A program made the position numbers and the translations under genes. From the NCBI GenBank assembly GCA_944989445.1, contig CALYLW010000341.1, positions 400,246-464,245 of the forward strand: a stretch of DNA of 64,000 nucleotides, read 5' to 3'. Under the pieces are notes generated by a model. It searched no databases, was not told where the DNA came from, and worked only from the letters and a program-made list of their open reading frames with translations. The stretch is from Ampullaceana balthica. Lineage: Eukaryota > Mollusca > Gastropoda > Lymnaeidae. Shown piece by piece: positions 1 to 10,046 of this stretch; the first letter of the stretch is position 1, and each line of letters starts with the position of its first letter.

Positions 1-1050
1 TGTCAATGGAATGCTGCAGTAAACCCCTTTAGAATTATTTGACGTGAGATTGAAGGATATAATTTTATTTTATTTTTTTCAAAAAACGTACGATACGTTT
101 GTGAGTTATATTTATTTTTTTAAAGTTAACCTTAAGGTATATTGAAAATGTGAAACATATTGTTTTCAAAAGATATAAAATGTATTCAAATAGTAAATCT
201 ACTTACGATCAAAAGTAAGCTATCTGATAACAACACAAAATTCAACTATGTCAAAACTTCCAACTAACAATACTAAGCTGCTTTTAGCCTAAGATTGGGA
301 AAATTTGTTTATGCACTTCGTATCAGCATTACAAAATGATAAATTGTCGATTATATTTACGGCTCTTTTAGACATCATATGTAGCAGCATAGTTGCGTTG
401 CTGTATAAAACTATTTTCGGTAGTCTGTCTCACACTGCGCCATTTTAAACTTTGAAGAAAAAAGGGAGGGCGGAGGGGGGTTAGGTGGAAAATTTCTATG
501 CTTCAATATTTTAGGTTTCTAAAGCAATTTTTTAATGTTAATTACGTTTTAAAAAAATTATCATAATATATTAGAAAATATTTTTAAATATTATTTTGTT
601 AACTCTCTAAAAAGGTGTGTGGTCGAATTTTGAATTAATAAAGTCTTTTTGCTGACTCGATTCATGTATTTTTAATCGTCCAATCATATCAAATGTGGTA
701 TCAATGGAAAGCTATCGGTAATTCATATTAAGATAAATATGACTTACCGACAAGTCAAAATTTACCCAACCCTGCTATCATCGTTATTTCCGTTAAAAGA
801 TTGTATTTTTATTGCCTACATAGAGGGTCTCCGCCTTTCTCACGCATCAAACTTGACATTCCTTTCAATTAACCAATGATTTTGATTGGTTACAGCTGTG
901 GAAATATCGTAGTTTTTTTTTCTTTTTCTAGGTCAAACAACTTTATTTTACTTAGGACCTAACAATCGCCACTACAGTATTCATTGTACTTTATTTTTAT
1001 TTCCGTAATAATTTTAAAAAACAACACATAATGCTATTATTTTTATAATA
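1..1050. other. AT-rich intergenic stretch, nothing recognised
   Basis: This stretch is AT-rich with stop codons in every frame and no long open frame. I see no conserved motif, RNA gene or clear repeat boundary in it. Confidence 0.5.
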
Positions 1051-1052
1051 AA

Positions 1053-1172
1053 CCTTCCGCGGACCCCCTGACGTTGTTCAGGGACCCCCAAATCAATTTT
1101 AATTTTCCACGGACCCCCTGAACGGTTCCGCGGACCCCTGGGGGTCCGTAGGGACCACTTTGGGAACCACTG
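1053..1172. mobile_element. hAT-like element, terminal fragment
   Basis: The sequence repeats short blocks of the form GCGGACCCCCTG and ends GGGAACCACTG at 1162-1172. Read on the other strand this gives CAGTGGTTCCC, the kind of terminus seen on hAT elements with CAG ends. No matching left end or target duplication was found, so it is a fragment. Confidence 0.35.
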
Positions 1173-1929
1173 CCCTAAAATATCAGGTCGCAGCTGCGTC
1201 TATTCTTAAAGCTTGAATTCGCTTCCTTTATAAATATTTTAAACAACCAATCAATTTCGCTTCTTTATTACTATGTTATTTATGAAACAAATTGTTCTTA
1301 TATAATGTATCTTATTTCTCGATATAAATTATACAGTCGTTAAAAAAAAATTTAATCCATTAATTTGAAAATTAAAATAATAGGTGTTGGCTACACTCTT
1401 GTTGCCTTAAAATGGTAGAATCATTTAGATTTTGCAGTGGGTTTAGATACTGTAAGTCAGGAGTTCCAAAGTCCAGCCCGCTGGTCAAAACCGGCCCGCG
1501 ATGCAATTTTCACTGGCCCGCGGCCTCATCTGAAATAATTAATTGCCTGAGTTTATATTTTTATAATTTACGAGCAACAAAGCCCGTCCAAGGACGTTCC
1601 GCCACCGTTCGGTGGCGTGTTGTAACTCCCCTCCAACAGCCGTCTCGACCGGCATTACATGTGCATCGCGTCAAAAATACTATTCATTATAGTTAAAATA
1701 AATAACTCGTAAAAACAGAGCTTTTTGCTATAAATCCCAACGCGCATAACTCAAAATAAAGTCTTGGAAGAAATACTGCACCTAAAATAACTCGTTTTGA
1801 GCGTCCGCGTAAATGGCGTAAACGTGTTCAATATGATTGGCTGTAGGAGTCATATGTGTTTGAGGGATCAATCGCTATTGATGATCGGACGGAACGGACA
1901 GAAAAGACAGAAACTTGCCTTTTATTATA

Positions 1930-2207
1930 TAGGATAATTTGCTATGTATGTTCGTTCATAGCGCTATTTGCGCACCGCTAAAAATAACCTTTAAAAAAAT
2001 TACTGCACCAAAAATAACCCTTTTCGAAAGTCCGCATAAAGATGTTCAATATGGAAATGAAATTTAATTTTCATCTCTTGACTTTACATTTTCTGATTAT
2101 TTACTCTACGGCTTTTAGGCAAAAGGGACAATAACAAAAACTTTACAATTTCAGCTTAAATATATTTATTTTGAAAACTTCCGTCATTTGTGACGGGTAA
2201 TATACTA
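1930..2207 (+). mobile_element. Helitron-like 3' end fragment
   Basis: The segment ends with a perfect 6-bp stem, CCGTCA (2181-2186) and TGACGG (2191-2196), a few bases before a CTA. A subterminal hairpin before CTRR is the 3' signature of Helitrons. The same terminus occurs on the minus strand at 14893, where it ends in CTAA. Here the last base is replaced by the start of the next element. The text 'ttactgcacc' in this segment recurs in the better-preserved copies at 6434 and 6966. Confidence 0.45.
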
Positions 2208-2410
2208 TCTATATATATAATTCTCTTCATGGTGGGACCATGCGAGGCAAGCTGCAAGTATGTGCAATCGAGCATGACGAATGACCCTCGCTGGGATCAA
2301 CTAAACACATTTAACGTTTGGCAAGCAAAGGTAGTGGTGGTGTGGGGCATGTCTTGAGACCAGCAATGATTTTTACATTTACTTTCGATGTTCCTGCACA
2401 GTGTGTATGT

Positions 2411-2480
2411 ATTTCGTAGTGTATTAGTTATTACATCCGCCTGACATGCGAAGGTCTTAGGTTCAAGCCAAAGCGGCAAC
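2411..2480 (+). repeat. tRNA-Val-like segment (SINE head)
   Basis: The sequence follows a metazoan tRNA-Val layout: an A-box-like 'tagtgtattagttatta', an anticodon arm with loop CTGACAT (anticodon GAC, Val), and a B-box GGTTCAAGCC. The acceptor stem does not pair well, so this is not a working tRNA gene. A related copy lies at 4114-4186 with similar upstream sequence, which fits a tRNA-derived SINE rather than two independent tRNA pseudogenes. Confidence 0.5.
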
Positions 2481-2566
2481 ATATGTTTTTTTTTATTTTT
2501 AAAAATGTTAATGAGTGTTCTTTCCCCCTCTTTCTTAGCAAACATAAACACTGCTTCGCATGTTAC

Positions 2567-2932
2567 GGAAATAAATAGAAGTAAAAAAAAAGATTTTTAA
2601 AAATCAGGGTTCTATAAGCGGACTAAAAAGAAGAAAATAAATTTTTAAAATTTAAAATTTAAAATAAGTACTATGATGTAATATGACTAAAAACGTGGGG
2701 CGGGCGCTTCTCGGGCTTTACTAATTCAATTCACTCATTTTCTTACTCGTCATTTGTAAACCCTAATCATTTTAGCCAAACGCATAAAAAGCGCCCGCCC
2801 ACGTTTTTAGTCATATTACATCATAGTACTTATTTTAAATTTAAAAAAATTATTTTCTTATTTTTAGTCCGCTTATAAAAACGTGGTTTTAAAAAATATT
2901 TTCTTTTAACTTCTATTTATTTTATTCTTTTT
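2567..2932. mobile_element. Foldback element with ~145-bp inverted arms
   Basis: The arm at 2567-2711 matches the reverse complement of 2789-2932 almost throughout, including the blocks GCGGACTAAAAA and CTAAAAACGTGG, and encloses about 80 bp. Such a structure would fold into a very stable hairpin. A second copy at 39664-40585 has the same arms but is split by a solo LTR. No coding capacity is visible. Confidence 0.75.
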
Positions 2933-3162
2933 AGTTTAAGTGTATGCTATGGTGAGTTTTGAAGTATTGATTATGTTCAAATATAATACGCATTGCCCGA
3001 CAAACATATACAGACTGGAAATAACTGATCTCCCCTTGATGTTAAACATGGTTTTTATGGTCGGGGTTGGTGTGAACTCGGCGGCAGAATGTATTGTAAA
3101 CAAGAGCAGAAGGATAATACATAGTTTTATATATTGATAAACTAAAAATTTCAAAAATGTAA

Positions 3163-3325
3163 TAACGGTACATTCGATCGATCTGAAATTTGGATACAAT
3201 GCATTGTCATCCAAGATCTATCTGTGGTAAAATGTTGAGATCTCTAGGACCATCAGAAGTGGTTTAATTTTACGTAGGCAGATTTGAAAAATTGTGGACA
3301 GACAGGAACGAAAGCAAGTTAAAAA
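3163..3325 (+). repeat. 150-bp dispersed module, copy 1
   Basis: This conserved non-coding module runs from 'acggtacattcgat' through 'gatctatctgtggtaaaat' and 'ctctaggaccatca' to 'ggacagacaggaacgaaag'. Other + copies are at 3555, 40785, 40985 and 52960, with diverged minus copies near 15090-15300 and 42480-42690. It sits inside Helitron-type elements in several cases, so it is probably internal Helitron sequence. Confidence 0.7.
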
Positions 3326-3554
3326 TCCTTTTTTACCTTTATTTATTTTATTCTTTTTAGTCCACTAATAAAAACGTGTTTTTTTAAAAATCTTTTTTTA
3401 CCTCTATTTATTTTACCATACACCTCATCAGCGCCCGCCCAACGTTTAATAACAAAGCGATGAGGTCACGGGTAGAAATCGACATGTGAAATTGACTTAG
3501 GGCAGGCGGGTACAGATGTTTATATTAAGATATACAAAGAAATGCATTAATTTA

Positions 3555-3716
3555 ATTACAGTACATTCGATCAATCTGAAATTTTGATACAATGTATTGT
3601 CATCCAAGATCTATCTGTGGTAAAATTTTGAGATCTCTAGGACCATCGAAAGTGGTTTAATTTTACGTTGGCAGATTTAAAAAATTGTGGACAGACAGGA
3701 ACGAAAGCAAGTTAAT
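3555..3716 (+). repeat. 150-bp dispersed module, copy 2
   Basis: It is nearly identical to the module at 3163-3325, differing by scattered substitutions. The two lie about 390 bp apart in direct orientation, and the same pairing recurs at 40785/40985. A block of foldback plus two modules was therefore copied as a unit. Confidence 0.7.
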
Positions 3717-4113
3717 AAAAACGTGGTTAAAAAAGCTTAGTTCAATGTTATATCAATTCCTTCCCCAGGTACCTGTCTGTTTCTATTGGTCGCATATTTC
3801 GTTCATGGACGAAGTTGTTGCTCTCCAACTTGGCTTCATGGCTGTAATATTTGTTTATATATTGTCTCGATGTCCGAAATACTTACTAAAAATGCTTCGG
3901 TGGTCCCCCAACGTTCCCTCGCGTCGTTCCAATTTGTTCGTGCTACTTTTTGTGTCTGTTCTCCCCTCTCCTTTTTTTGCACTATCTATGAGCAGGTCTG
4001 CGGCGTATGCTACGCCGCGGGGCGTCTAGAACGGTTGGAAAGCGAAGGTAGTGGAGGGGTGACCAACAATGGTCCTTGCGTTTCACTTGCATTGTTCCTT
4101 CATAGAAAACGTG

Positions 4114-4186
4114 AGATTCGTAGTGTACTGGTTATCACGTCCGCCTTATGCGGGGAAGGTCCTGGGTTCAAGCCCACAGCGAATAT
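4114..4186 (+). repeat. tRNA-Val-like segment (SINE head), second copy
   Basis: It contains 'cgtagtgtactggttatcac' as the A-box region and GGGTTCAAGCCC as the B-box and T-arm, close to metazoan tRNA-Val. The anticodon loop is changed and the acceptor ends do not pair. The preceding 80 bp (from 4028) resemble those before 2411, so both belong to one dispersed unit. Confidence 0.55.
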
Positions 4187-4235
4187 ATTGTTGTTGTTTT
4201 TTTAATGTATTTTTGTGCCCGTTCTTTTACCCCTT

Positions 4236-4300
4236 AATTGTATAGCATACGCCGCAGACTTGCTGATCATAGACAGTGCAAAGAACGGTTGAGGGGGTGA
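4236..4300 (-). mobile_element. Helitron-like end, inverted fragment
   Basis: The reverse complement carries 'caagtctgcggcgtatgcta' preceded by 'ttgcactgtctatgatcag', matching the sequence just upstream of the Helitron ends at 4029, 4755 and 7421. The terminal hairpin itself is lost in this copy. Confidence 0.4.
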
Positions 4301-4687
4301 GAGTACAGACACAAAAATCTGCATTAAGTAAATAAAAAAAATAGTGAGTAAACGTGAAGACAAGCACACTGAGGTTGTTGTTACCCACCTCCCATTTAAT
4401 ACTACCATACCTTAAACATAAACTGTGATTGGCCGACCGTAGCGCGGGTTAGTCATATTTGGGGTTGTTAATTGCGTGTTTTTTTTTGTTTTTTTTTAAA
4501 CCGATTATCGATTGTGCAACTCTGATTTTAAACCGGTTATCGTTTTATAGCTGACTTCATAGAAGTTTTGGGTGTCCCGAAGTTCTCCTGCAAATGTCTC
4601 GAAACCAAAAATGAGTTGGCACCCCCCCCCCAAACCGACGTTCATTTGCGTTGTTTTAATTTCTAGTGCTGTTGTTTGTGTCCGTTC

Positions 4688-4755
4688 TGTCTCCACTTTC
4701 TTTGCACTCTCCATTAGCAAGTCTGTGGCGTATGCTACGCCGCGGGGCGTGTAGT
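4688..4755 (+). mobile_element. Helitron 3' end, partial copy
   Basis: It matches the 3' end at 3954-4029: a 'tttgcactctccattagcaa' block, then the hairpin ACGCC/GGCGT. The final CTAG is altered to GTAG. It is probably the 3' remnant of another copy. Confidence 0.5.
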
Positions 4756-4952
4756 TATATATATTTTTATATATACAAGAAAACACCACCTTTTTACTGT
4801 TTAAAATACGTAAAGCGAGGGCGAAACCGTAGAGGATAGAAGAAAAAATAGTTTTGTAATGATAGAATATAAGGAATACATTCGAAATATTAAATAAAAA
4901 ACAACAATAATCTAATAGATCATTTTTCTATTTGACACTTTCTAATTCTCAA

Positions 4953-5166
4953 GGCGGCTGATTAGCGAAGTCAATAGTGCGCTCGTCTCACAAGCTGACG
5001 GGCGTGGGATCGATTCCACGTTAAAGCCACTATAAAAAGGTTGATGAATGACTTACGCTAAGAAAGTCCTCCGCTGACCTGGAGAGGGATGGGCGCCGCC
5101 GGGTCTATCAAGCCCGAGAAAGTTCTAATGGTTATAACAACCACGAGGTTATGGGGCTAAAAAAAA
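4953..5166 (+). repeat. tRNA-derived SINE
   Basis: The head (4953-5031) has a tRNA fold layout with an anticodon-arm-like 'ctcgtctcacaagctgacgg' and a B-box GGGATCGATTCC. It is followed by a body ('ctggagagggatgggcgccg' and 'ggttataacaaccacgaggt') and a short A-rich tail (about 5159-5170). Head, body and A-rich tail in this order are typical of SINEs. It is not a functional tRNA gene because the acceptor arms do not pair properly. Confidence 0.6.
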
Positions 5167-5189
5167 GTAATTAAAACTTTAAAAATATA

Positions 5190-5345
5190 AAAAATTCTCA
5201 ATCATCTCGTCTGGCATTCGGGCCTGGAATATTTTGTCTGAACAAACCAGGAAAACATCAACATTTAAAACCCAAATAAAATGCAAGACTCGACGAAAGC
5301 CATAGATAAGCGTAGGTCGAAATTATCTTTGTTACTTTTTTTGGT
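5190..5345 (+). mobile_element. LINE 3' tail, truncated copy
   Basis: The sequence matches the C-terminal end of a LINE ORF2 plus its 3' UTR found at 13000-13150, 24930-25050 and 26885-27100. Shared text includes the 'tctggcattcgggcctggaa' region (Leu-Pro-Ser-Gly-Ile-Arg type motif) and 'agataagcgtagg'. 5' truncation of this kind is expected of non-LTR elements. Confidence 0.55.
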
Positions 5346-5419
5346 GTTATATATAGTCTAATATTGACGCACCCTAAACATTTGAATGAGTAACGTGTAT
5401 AGAGTATTATGCAGGATTC

Positions 5420-5830
5420 AGGTATTTTTAAAGAGGGCGGGTTTGAGCGAAAGAATAGAGAAATAAATTGAACGGAAGGGAAGGTTTTTTTTTCGAGGAC
5501 TTAAGGGGGATGGGGCGCGAGTGAGGTGTGGGTGGAGGCGGAGCGTTAAGGGGAGGTAATCACGTAATTTTTTTATTTATTAAAATTAGGTAATTATATC
5601 CCATTGATCATGTTTTTATGCAATTTATAAACACCTCCCATAACAAAATGAAAGGGATAAAAAATACCCAATTTTCATAATACAATTTGTTCGCGATTAT
5701 CTTCCCTTATCCCCCCATCAATACCCAGCCCCCGCCCCCATGCGTCCTAACCCTTCAGGAAAAAAAACCGCCCCCTCAATTTATTGCTCTCGTCACCTGC
5801 TAAGCCCCTCCCCCTTACCTCTGAAATAAT
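5420..5830. repeat. Imperfect inverted repeat (MITE-like)
   Basis: The left end ('gggcgggtttgagcgaaag' then 'aaataaattgaacgg') is loosely matched by the reverse complement of the right end near 5750-5830. The centre is AT-rich and the arms G-rich on opposite strands. It lies just upstream of the gene A promoter block. No target duplication is clear. Confidence 0.3.
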
Positions 5831-5869
5831 ATCTATAACCTGCGTCACATACTACCAAAGAAACAGATG

Positions 5870-6251
5870 GAGATTTCATTATTTCGATTAGGTCTTAGGT
5901 GAATGAGCAATAGGGAGTCCTCTCCTTACTGCAGTGAATTTTATGTCCGTCCACTTACTGCATCAGCCGACAAAAATAGGACATTCCACACATACCTGCA
6001 ATGTTTTATTGTCAGTCTGAGTCTAATTTTAGGTTTATTTAACCCGTCGGTATCTCATTTGGACAGGCCCCCTCACAAATGAGATGGGACCTCACAAATG
6101 AGATGGGCCCTTACAAAGGCGGTGGCATGTGTGTATGTCAATAAAAAAACAATCAAGTGATAATTTCTTGGGTCTGACTGAGGGTTGATCGGTTTTAGTT
6201 AGAATTACACCACGATGTTATATCGCCACGTGTGTCTCTGGGTGTGGACAA
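5870..6251 (+). promoter_or_regulatory. Gene A upstream region, paralogous to that of gene B
   Basis: The block from about 5870 can be aligned with 16985-17309 upstream of gene B. Conserved pieces include 'atttcgattaggtct' against 'atttcggttagttcc', a tract with 'cctcacaaatgagatggga', 'gtgtgtatgtcaataa', and 'ctgactgagggttgatc'. This shows that the tandem duplication covered the promoter as well as the exons. There is no perfect kappa-B site here. The nearest match is GGGAGTCCTC at about 5915, one base off consensus. Confidence 0.6.
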
Positions 6252-6258
6252 TATATAA
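6252..6258 (+). promoter_or_regulatory. TATA box of gene A
   Basis: TATATAA lies about 30 bp before a block ('ccactgagagatattc') that is nearly identical in gene B, where TATATAA is at 17310-17316. The conserved spacing supports a real core promoter with transcription starting near 6282. Confidence 0.65.
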
Positions 6259-6281
6259 TTGTTTAGTAGAGCCACTGAGAG

Positions 6282-6389
6282 ATATTCCTCCGCCACGATA
6301 TCTCGGCCTGCGAAAGAACTTCCACTCACAGGAGAAGCACATTGAAATAATATTTTAAAAGATATATAAAAAATTATTTTTCTTCAAAG
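6282..6389 (+). other. Gene A non-coding first exon (5' UTR)
   Basis: It begins about 30 bp after the TATA box and carries 'ccgccacgatatctcggcct', conserved in gene B as 'ccgccacgatacctcggcct'. The proposed donor at 6390 is AAAG|GTTGGT, aligned with the much stronger AAAG|GTATGT of gene B. The exon has no long open frame. The weak donor in gene A makes its exact end uncertain. Confidence 0.5.
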
Positions 6390-6433
6390 GTTGGTATAGC
6401 CTTTAATTTTTATATTATTATTATGATTATCTA

Positions 6434-6965
6434 TCTATATATATAATTCTCTTCGTGGTCGGACCCTGCAAGACACCAAGCTGCACGTATGTTCAACAGA
6501 TACTAATTTTAGAAAGAAGCGCACCAAATTACTGCACCAATGCATCAAAAGGTGTGCAAATTAAATATGCGCTGTACAAAAAAAATTATATGACGTCATT
6601 GTTTTCGCTGATATTTTAATTTTGAAAAAAGGGAACAATGTAAAAAGTTATAAAATACTTTGTGTACATTTCAGAAAGTTTAATATTTCGTAGTGATCAA
6701 ACAAGGACAAGTTAGTTGGGATTTTGAAAAATGTGGGCGCTGTAGGCGCCCTAAAAAGTGCATTTTTTCAAAATAAATAGATTTCAGCTGAACACTTCCG
6801 TCATTTTTTACGGGTGATACGCCGCGGGTCTCTCCAGAGTTCCTTCTTTTCATTCACTCACAGTCGTTTGCCCAAATCCACCCCATTTTGACAACTGTGT
6901 CTTTCAGGAAGTCTTCATCCGTCACTAAATCATTAGCGGCGTATGCTACGCCGCGGGTCAGCTAG
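6434..6965 (+). mobile_element. Non-autonomous Helitron, first unit of a tandem pair
   Basis: The left end TCTATATATATAATTCTC follows an A. The right end has the stem GCGTATGCTACGC-type hairpin region, then CTAG at 6962-6965. An internal second hairpin-type end ('ttccgtcattttttacggg', 6798-6816) resembles the 3' end of the copy at 14893, as if two alternative 3' termini lie in series. The element sits about 45 bp inside the first intron of gene A. Confidence 0.7.
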
Positions 6966-7421
6966 TATATATAATTCTCTTCGTGGTCGGACCCTGCGAG
7001 GCAACAAGAAGCTGCATGTGCAACAGATACTAATTTTAGAAAGCAGCGCACCAAATTACTGCACCAATGCATCAAAAGGTGTGCAAATTAAATATGCGCT
7101 GTAAAAAAATATATATGACGTCATTGTTGTCGCTGATATTTTAATTTTGTAAAAAGGGAACAATGTAAAAAGAGGATTTGATGATGGTTAATTATAACAT
7201 CAAAAGACAAAGGGGGCGCCATAGGCGCCCTACAACCCCTATTATAAAATACTGTGTGTGCATTTCAGAAAGTTTAATATTTCGTATTGATCAAAAAGGA
7301 CAAGTTAGTTGGGCTTTTGAAAAAGGTCGGCGCCGTAGGCGCCCTAAAAAAGTGCATTAAAGGGGTAAAAGAACTCTCCATGAACAAGTCTGCGGCGTAT
7401 GCTACGCCACGGGGCGTCTAG
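6966..7421 (+). mobile_element. Non-autonomous Helitron, second unit of the pair
   Basis: It starts TATATATAATTCTC immediately after the CTAG of the first unit, lacking only the leading TCTA, and shares its first ~230 bp with that unit. It ends with a hairpin and CTAG at 7418-7421, followed by T. The outer flanks of the pair are A and T, as expected for Helitron insertion. The two units form a head-to-tail dimer. Confidence 0.7.
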
Positions 7422-8840
7422 TTATTAAAATATTATTACTATATTATTATTATCATTATTATAAAATTCAAGTTGAGCAAACGTATCTGCATATTTTGAT
7501 TTGGTTACATTCTTCTTGCTATTCGAGTTATGGTGACACATCTTGCTGCTAGAAACTGTTCTTCTTTTCTAGACGTTTACCTTTTCAATATTTATCCGCA
7601 CCGTACAATTTAAAGATCACTAAAGTGTACAAATTGGATCGCAATACCATAATGGCTTAACTTGCATAAATTAGTAACCCAACAACTTCTCATTAGGTGC
7701 ACATTGCACTGCACAAGTTAGTTTTTTTGCTGATGTTTGTATGATCTATAGAACAATTAAGTTCAAACTATCTTTAAAAAATGGGTAAATAATTAAAGTG
7801 CATCTTTTCCCTCAGAGAAGTGCAACTGTCAAGGATTATCAAAGAAATTTTTTTTACAAACTATACCTCATTCATGGAAAACAGCTCATCCTAACTAAAG
7901 TTACTTCAAGTTTTTTTAAAAATATAAATAATTTTTATAGAGCATTAAAAAATGTGACTTTATATTTGTAAAACCTATACTGTAGTGTAGTGAACCCATC
8001 TACCAAGTAAAGCATAGATAGATAAACAAGAAGAAATCCAAGAGAACTGCAAGACTCTGTACTGGGAAATTTTCAACACTGACAAGAGTAAAAATCCAAT
8101 TGACACGGGTTCCAATATCCGTGAAGACAGGGATTTGTTCCCGGGGACAAGGGTGTTCCTGAGTCCACCCAGTTCCGAATGAGAACCCGACACTAGTTTG
8201 AAAAAAAAACGTGGTTGGGAATAGCGAGGACCTTTCACAGCCATGGCCTGTAAACGTTACGTCACTTGCCATAAGACCGGCAGAATGTGGATGAGCGTCT
8301 GTATAGATAAGACAAGATATTTCAAAACCATTAGTATAAAAAAATTTTTAAACAACTAGAAACACTAGAGGATAAACAAGCAAAGAGCGCAATATTAATA
8401 ATATACATGGCATGGAATTCTAAATTGGAAATTCATTCCAATATTGATCTAATACATTACTTGTGTAGGGATACTGCTGGCTAACATTTGATTGTCAACT
8501 TCCTTTGTGAGCTTACATTCAAAGGAGGGAAGATTTATTTATTTTTTATGTCTCTGAAAAAACTTCGAGAGAAATTGAAAATAATATTACACTAATATTT
8601 CCGCCCGCTGCACATGGTACAGAATGTATTTCAAAAACCCCACGCCTGTCTCCTTCCACTTGCGTGCTGCTACTTTGTAGTAGTGCACCTTGATAATGGA
8701 TATTTAGGTCACCTTCTTTCAATAAACTTAAAATTGTAATTGTTTTTGTTTTTGTAAAACTACAAATGATCCCAAACCACTGCTTTGTAATATTATTTTT
8801 TACTCACTGCTAAACAATTATTTTGCTTTTAAAAAAACAG
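7422..8840 (+). other. Remainder of gene A first intron
   Basis: It begins with an ATT-rich microsatellite (about 7425-7460) and is otherwise AT-rich. Open frames on the minus strand near 7975-8272 have no domain and no paralogue and are taken as chance. The last bases, a T-rich stretch then 'aaaaaaacag' (8831-8840), form a 3' splice site directly before the ATG, as in gene B. Confidence 0.5.
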
Positions 8841-8961
8841 ATGGCCTCCAATTTCATCATTGCCGCTCTGCTTGTAGTCGCAATGGTAGCGAATCTAAAT
8901 GATAGTCTAACTGTCCCGGTTAATGGAGAAGATGGCAGCGAGTTTCAGGACGTGACTACAG
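8841..8961 (+). CDS. Gene A coding exon 1: signal peptide and acidic pro-segment
   Basis: This exon encodes 40 residues plus the first base of codon 41. The start codon follows a splice acceptor (cag|ATGGCC) exactly as in gene B, which fixes the start. Residues 1-22 are a signal peptide with core FIIAALLVVAMVA and a likely cut after NLNDS. Residues 23-40 form an acidic pro-segment ending GSEFQDVTT, which is identical in gene B. Overall 30 of 40 residues match gene B. The exon ends ACAG|GTGAGT, a consensus donor. I do not recognise the family. It is a small secreted precursor, and an immune or other bioactive peptide role is only an inference from layout. The donor is repeated 27 times in the intron that follows. 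Confidence 0.75.
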
Positions 8962-9983
8962 GTGAGTTGTACATGAAACCATGGGAGGACTACAGGACTA
9001 CAGGTGAGTTGTACATGTAACCATCATGGGGGGACTACAGGACTACAGGTAAGTTGTACATGTAACCATGGGAGGACTACAGGACTACAGGTGAGTTGTG
9101 CATGTAACCATGGGAGGACTACAGGTGAGTTGTACATGTAACCATGGGAGGACTACACGACTACAGGTGAGTTGTACATATAACCATGGGAGGACTACAG
9201 GTGAGTTGTACATGTAACCATGGGAGGACTACAGATAAGTTGTACATGTAACCATGGGAGGACTACACGACTACAGGTGAGTTGTGCATGTAACCAAGGG
9301 AGGACTACACGACTGCAGGTGAGTTGTACATGTAACCATGGGAGGACTAAAGGTGAGTTGTACATGTAACCATGGGAGGACTACAGTTGAGTTGTACATG
9401 TAACCATGGGGGGACTACAGGTGAGTTGTACATGTAACCATGGGAGGACTACACGACTACAGATGAGTTGCACATGTAATCATGGGAGGACTACACGACT
9501 ACAGGTGAGTTGTACCTGTAACCATGGGAGGACTACAGGTGAGTTGTACATATAATCATGGGAGGACTATAGGTGAATTGTACATGTAACCATGGGGGGA
9601 CTACAGGACTACAGGTGAGTTGTACATATAATCATGGGAGGACTACAGGTGAGTTGTACATGTAAACATGGGAGGACTACAGGACTACAGGTGAGTTGTA
9701 AATATAATCATGTGAGGACTACAGGTGAGTTGCACATGTAACCATGGGAGGACTACAGGACTACTGGTGAGTTGTACATGTAACCATTGGAGGACTACAG
9801 GTGAGTTGCACATGTAGCCAAGGGAGGACTACAGGTGAGTTGCACATGTAACCATGGGAGGACTACACTACAGGTGAGTTGTACATGTAACCATTGGAGG
9901 ACTACAGGTGAGTTGCACATGTAACCAAGGGAGGACTACAGGTGAGTTGCACATGTAACTATGGGAGGACTACAGGACTACAG
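8962..9983 (+). repeat. Minisatellite of 27 copies of the exon-1 splice donor (34/42 bp unit)
   Basis: The unit begins GTGAGTTGTACATGTAACCA and ends GGACTACAG, so each junction recreates ACTACAG|GTGAGT, the donor of exon 1. I count 27 units. The longer ones carry an extra 8-bp GACTACAG or GACTACAC. Twenty-two units keep exact GTGAGT, one has GTAAGT and one GTGAAT. Three have lost the GT. The array starts exactly at the functional donor and therefore probably arose from it. Gene B has two degenerate units at the same position. Confidence 0.9.
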
Positions 9984-10046
9984 GTTTTTTTTTAATAACG
10001 CCAAGGAATGTAAGCTCAGCCACTCAGTTGTTATATTTGATTCATG

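Larger units (their letters stand above)
2208..4029 (+). mobile_element. Non-autonomous Helitron, composite
   Basis: The left end reads TCTATATATATAATTCTC directly after an A, and the right end is the stem ACGCC/GGCGT (about 4011-4025) followed by CTAG (4026-4029). A TC start, a subterminal hairpin and a CTRR end are the classic Helitron signature. No RepHel coding sequence is present. The interior holds a tRNA-like segment, a long foldback and two copies of a 150-bp module, so it may be a composite of several copies. The base after CTAG is A, not the expected T, which weakens the exact boundary. Confidence 0.55.

Noticed and set aside
1412..1696. 94-codon + frame
   Set aside because: It overlaps GC-rich text like a hAT end ('caggagttccaaagtcc' near 1460) and has no domain.
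2411..5031. Three tRNA-like sequences as tRNA genes
   Set aside because: Acceptor stems do not pair and two sit in a repeated block. They are SINE heads or tRNA relics.
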